Below, in pieces: positions 60,011 through 64,000 of a DNA stretch of 64,000 nucleotides. The first letter of the stretch is position 1; the number at the start of each line of letters is the position of its first letter. The position numbers were made by a program, and so were the translations under genes. The stretch spans positions 1,915,767 to 1,979,766 of the forward strand of contig JAQFVV010012416.1 in the NCBI GenBank assembly GCA_028023455.1, given 5' to 3'. The notes under the pieces were generated by a model that did no database searches, was not told the DNA's origin, and saw nothing but the letters and a program-made list of their open reading frames with translations. This stretch comes from Epiperipatus broadwayi (taxonomy: Eukaryota > Onychophora > Udeonychophora > Euonychophora > Peripatidae).

Positions 60011-61094
60011 ATTTATAATTAAGCTCCAGGTTTGTAAAGAGTGCCTGGTTTTTAAATATTCACAAGAACATTGAAAAATGTCAATTTTTCTTCTCTAACT
60101 CCTATGTGAAATTTAATTGAAGAAGTTATATTACTGATGTGTACTCAGAATGTTTATAATAGCAATTTACCATGTTTCCATTCAACAAATGTATCACCAA
60201 TATAATGAAGCCAAAATTTAGGTAAAATGAATAAATTATTTATAGATATGGTATTAATTTCATTCATATAAAAATTATTAACTAGTTGTAAACACATAGC
60301 CATTTCTTAATTATTTTAGAGGAATTGTGTTGTATTGAAAGTATGATCTTGATACACTCAATGATAGAAATTTCATTAAATTATCAATAGAGAGTTATTT
60401 TGATTTGTAAGATGATATCCTCATTTAATTTTTTTTCTTACAACAGTGAAAGTTTCAGCACAGAGTTCATTTGTAAATAAATTTATTTCAACAAAATTTA
60501 CCACTATTCCAGTTCATTTTATTATTATTTTTTATTCTTGATAAATTCCACAAAGACCACCACATGATCACCATCTCATGCTAGCGCATATTGGATGAGT
60601 AGGCACTAAATAGGGATTTTATGCACAAGCCTTCCGGCATCCATTGACTACTCTGGTTGGCACAAGGTGGCACTACTATATGGAGAGTTTTTGCCTGTTT
60701 CCACAAAGGCCTTAGAATGCATGACAAAGGACTGTGTTTTGTATGCCAAAGTATTAAGAATTTTAAGACAAAATCTTGAGAAATTTTGACATGTTAAATT
60801 TCTAGAATAAATGATAGATATTAACTGAACGTACCTAAAATCATAAGAACTATGTTCTTGAAATAGTAAGTTGTTACTTTTAAAAATGATCAATGTCAAA
60901 ACTTTTTGAGATATTTTCATAAAGTTTTTAGATCTTTAGCATACATGATACTTACCTTTGTCAGAGATTCTAAGATGTTCATGGAATTAATCAAGAATAT
61001 GAAAATAAATTGCATTGATATGCTGTTAAATTTTGATGAGAAAAATGTTCTTACAAACATATATAGTGATGAAATTTTTAAAAAAAAAAAAATG

Positions 61095-63240
61095 AATTAG
61101 TACAATGTAACTTTTACTTTCTGCATAAGAACAACAAACTGTCAATACAACAAAGAAGTTTTCCAACAAAAGATACCAAGACATTACCACTGTTACCTTT
61201 GATCAGCAATATTTACATGGACGAACATGAAATCACAGTCAGCAACTTAATTTTACTTTACTATGCAAATGATATATATATATAAGATGGACAACAATCA
61301 CAAAAAATCTGGATCTACCTGTAATTTATTTTCCTCATTTAAATTCACAATAAAATTAGAACAAATAGCAAAAATTGGCACTTGTATATATTCTTGTAAT
61401 AAGAATCCCTCATGGCATAATTAATACTATAACTTATAGAAAATCTCTATACTCAGAACAGCACTTAACATGTACATCCTATTACGACAAAAGCATATCT
61501 AGTAGAATTATATTATCACAGTAGAATAGAGCAAAAAATGTTTATTCAGATATGACTACGAAAAATGAAAATCCTGCATAATATATATTCTCATGAAAAA
61601 TGATTATCCATTGCTCACATAAAATATATATATATAAACAGTAATAAAATGAAATATTAATATATAATAAACAACCATAAATAGAGAAAGTGATTATAGA
61701 TGCAGTACTGTATGTATAAATACGAGAAATGTGGCAAAAAGTAATGTCAGGATTTTTAACTTATACAAAACATAAACTTGGAAAGCTGAAAGACAAAAAT
61801 TGATTATAAAATATACTATGTGAATATAGAACCTAACCAATTAGAAAATGAGTAGGAAAGAACAGAATAATGATGAAGTAGGAAGAAAAAAACCAAATAT
61901 GTTTGAAATAGTATGAATAACCATACATTCAAATGAGAAAACGTAAGGATTTGGGACAAAGGAGAGTAAAAAAAAACTGCCCATCAAGCAAATAAACGTC
62001 ATTCATTAACACATAGTAATAATCCATAATGTTTGAAACTTTGCATATGAACGGTCACAGATAAGTAGATGAAATTTTTACTGACTTTGATCTTTGGCAG
62101 AATAGCATAGTTGTTTAAATCAACAATTCCTGAATCAAAAGTTCATCTGTTCATTTTTTTTTGGTAGCACTTATCAGTGAACAGACCAGAAGCAGATGAA
62201 GACAAGAGAAGAATAACAATAAAAATGTTGTTATATAGTAATATCTGCGTTCTTAGAATGTGTAATTACAAATCACTGAATCTGTTTGGAAAATTTAAAT
62301 AGTGCTTGATTTTGTTTTATATACATATAGCAATTGTAACTAAATGATAGACCAGTCAGCACATAATTGCAAGAAACAGACCTATATATCAAACTTTCAG
62401 ACAAACTTATAAAGCCTTTGTTTTCATTTTCATTGATTGAATATTATAGGAAATAATTTTAAACTAAAAAATAAAATTTCCCTATTATTTACGATATGCC
62501 ATCCAAAATTATTAAAAGTAATGCTCTTTATGTATTACCTCAATAATTTACAAACAATTTACACAGATGCTTATGAATATAAACACTTGAATTTCTGGTT
62601 ATAAGCACATATCTTTCACTTATTTATGGATATGTACACTACCGTGATCTGTCGAAAAGTCATGTCCATGTGCTGAAACAGTTCTGTCCATATTAGTAAA
62701 TTGTTGAATGGTAAAAAATAAAAGTAATATTGTTTCTAATTTTACTAAATTAATGTATGGCATTTGTAAATATATATGTGTGTGTTACTTTGTGTGAGCG
62801 TTTGTAAAGAGGTGAGTATTTAAAGTAAATAAATATTTAATGAGTGCCAATTTGTTTAAATATTCGATTTTCCGCTATGTACAATTATGCCAAGATTCTA
62901 TCTTATCAATATCTCAGTACCATCCTGTCTTCTAATTATTTGATGAAAGCAGAATATGTAAACCATTTCTATAATATATACATTATTAGTTGTAGAAGCT
63001 AGAAGGTTAAATCAATTTTCCTTTGAAGTTATGCAGGAATGCAGGTTCAATAATGGATCTTAAGTTAGTTATCATTCAATTTTAAGAGACACCATACATT
63101 ACACACATCTTAAACTTTGGTGCAGCACAAACTATACTTGCTCAATGTTGCTGTAATAATTTTAAAATTACTTTCTTTAAAACTCATGAATTTTTCATTG
63201 ATGGAAGGCACCTATTAATTTTTATTTTCAAGTAAAACAT
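61095..63240 (+). mobile_element. PLE-1-like copy, plus strand, paralogue of 30483-32960
   Basis: It begins in TTTTCCAACAAAAGATACC, the same 5' truncation point as 30500. It keeps AATATTTACATGGACGAACA (palm region), AAATTCACAATAAAATTAGA (IKFTIE-like) and TGTACATCCTATTACGACAA. No long ORF survives. Confidence 0.68.
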
Positions 63241-63800
63241 TCATTATCATCATTTTCAAACATCAATTCATTGCAGGATGAAGACCTCTCCAAATTTCAA
63301 TTCATCTTCTCATTGATCTCTAGCCTCTTTTCCTCACATCATCTGAAACCACATCATTATTTCCATTATCCATCTCATATGTGATCTCTTTCTAGGTCTT
63401 TTATAATCTCTTGAAATCCAGTTTAAGATTTCATTTGTCCATTTATTATCATCTCTTCTAATAATATATCTAACACAATTCTATTTCAGTCTTTTAATCC
63501 TTTTAATGATATCAGTAACACCTTTTGGTTATGTATTTTGTTTTTTTTCATCATCTGTTAAGCATCCAAGACTCAAATTCATAACTAAGAATTAATAAAA
63601 CACATTTACTAAAAATCTTCCTTTTCAAAAACAAAAGCATATTTCCTTTTAATATCAAGTTATTTTTATCAAAAGCACCCCAAACAAGTTCAATTCTATG
63701 ATGAATTCCATCCATTATGTTTTCATCTGATACCTGTTTGATCTCTTATCTGGCTGAAGTCTTTGTATTGCACTTCAATTAAGTATCCAAATATCAGATT
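63241..63800 (-). mobile_element. LINE ORF2 3' end
   Basis: Homologous to 57985-58480: TTGCAGGATGAAGACCTCTC, then TGATCTCTTTCTAGGTCTTT and TTATCATCTCTTCTAATAAT. It is more diverged and has stops. It directly follows the end of a PLE-1 copy. Confidence 0.78.
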
Positions 63801-64000
63801 TAAGTGAAAATTTTCCTTTTTAACATACTAGCATATTTCGTTCATCCATATCTACTTCTATGATTATTTTCATCCATTGTATTTTAATTTATGTTGATAA
63901 ACTGACAAAGATATTTATTATTTTTAATTACTTTTAATTAATAATTATCAATCTTTATTTTCTATTTCTGAGAAAATACATTAAACGCATGTAAATTAAA

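Larger units (their letters stand above)
59090..61055 (-). mobile_element. PLE-1 copy, minus strand
   Basis: The minus strand shows FYMNEINTISINNLFI, then YIGDTFVEWKHGK (catalytic YxDD changed to YIGD) at about 60195-60150, and EIPCECVTETCFIEK at about 59415-59370, the Cys-x-Cys linker before the nuclease. A family B unit (59855-60010) and a family C fragment (60585-60715) are inserted. Confidence 0.72.

Noticed and set aside
1-64000. CRISPR array, operons, bacterial promoters or ribosome binding sites
   Set aside because: The window is eukaryotic. No regularly spaced identical repeats with unique spacers; the tandem repeats present are small satellites or internal duplications.
1-64000. Cephalopod origin
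   Set aside because: The abundant cephalopod-type SINE that I would expect was not seen. No other signal fixes the phylum.

Overview
This is an AT-rich, gene-poor stretch of an animal nuclear genome. There is no bacterial-style gene packing: nearly all long ORFs are chance ORFs or decayed retroelement fragments. The one convincing host-gene piece is a 111-bp exon (11538-11648, minus strand) that encodes the selectivity filter and S6 start of a KCNQ1-like voltage-gated potassium channel, with splice sites at both ends. It points to a metazoan. The tRNA-derived SINEs, many Penelope-like elements (PLEs) and hammerhead ribozymes suit an invertebrate, but I cannot name the phylum from sequence alone.

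The dominant content is PLEs: reverse transcriptase plus C-terminal GIY-YIG endonuclease. I separate at least three lineages by sequence. PLE-1 has copies at 28.1-30.4 (-), 30.5-33.0 (+), 45.6-47.7 (-), 50.0-51.1 (+), 52.65-53.1 (+), 55.4-57.15 (-), 59.1-61.05 (-) and 61.1-63.2 kb (+). PLE-2 is a near-perfect head-to-head palindrome at 6.94-8.71 kb. PLE-3 has copies at 34.5-37.5 (-), 38.9-39.9 (+) and 42.1-44.0 kb (+). A further RT fragment lies at 1.46-2.04 kb (-). All are broken by stops and frameshifts. A recurrent layout is two copies joined head to head.

The most interesting layer is a set of hammerhead-ribozyme motifs, about fifteen instances in four sequence families (A, B, C, D). Each has the CUGANGA and GAAA core boxes, a short stem II, a tiny or palindromic stem III and a two-part stem I; several families show compensatory stem changes. 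They sit in short repeat units flanked by inverted repeats and are placed next to PLE copies (A beside PLE-3, B just downstream of PLE-2, diverged C beside PLE-1). Hammerheads in PLE flanks are known from the literature. The inverted-repeat packaging, the coexistence of several families, and a family D motif in the LTR of a Ty3/Gypsy remnant (39.9-41.6 kb) are the points to pursue.

Layout: 0-5 kb, PLE RT fragment, degenerate tandem repeat, family A foldback units. 5.9-8.9 kb, family B units and the PLE-2 palindrome. 9.6-14 kb, family A and B ribozymes, a SINE and the KCNQ exon. 14.5-16.2 kb, a nested inverted-repeat element. 16.2-25.5 kb, mostly unannotatable AT-rich DNA with a family C unit and SINEs. 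25.6-33 kb, family C pair, a LINE 3' end and a PLE-1 head-to-head pair. 34-44 kb, PLE-3 with nested SINEs, LINE, family A unit and the Gypsy remnant. 45-64 kb, more PLE-1, family B and C units, a hAT remnant and two LINE 3' ends. A several-kb segment at 26.5-33 kb is repeated at 53.2-63.2 kb.
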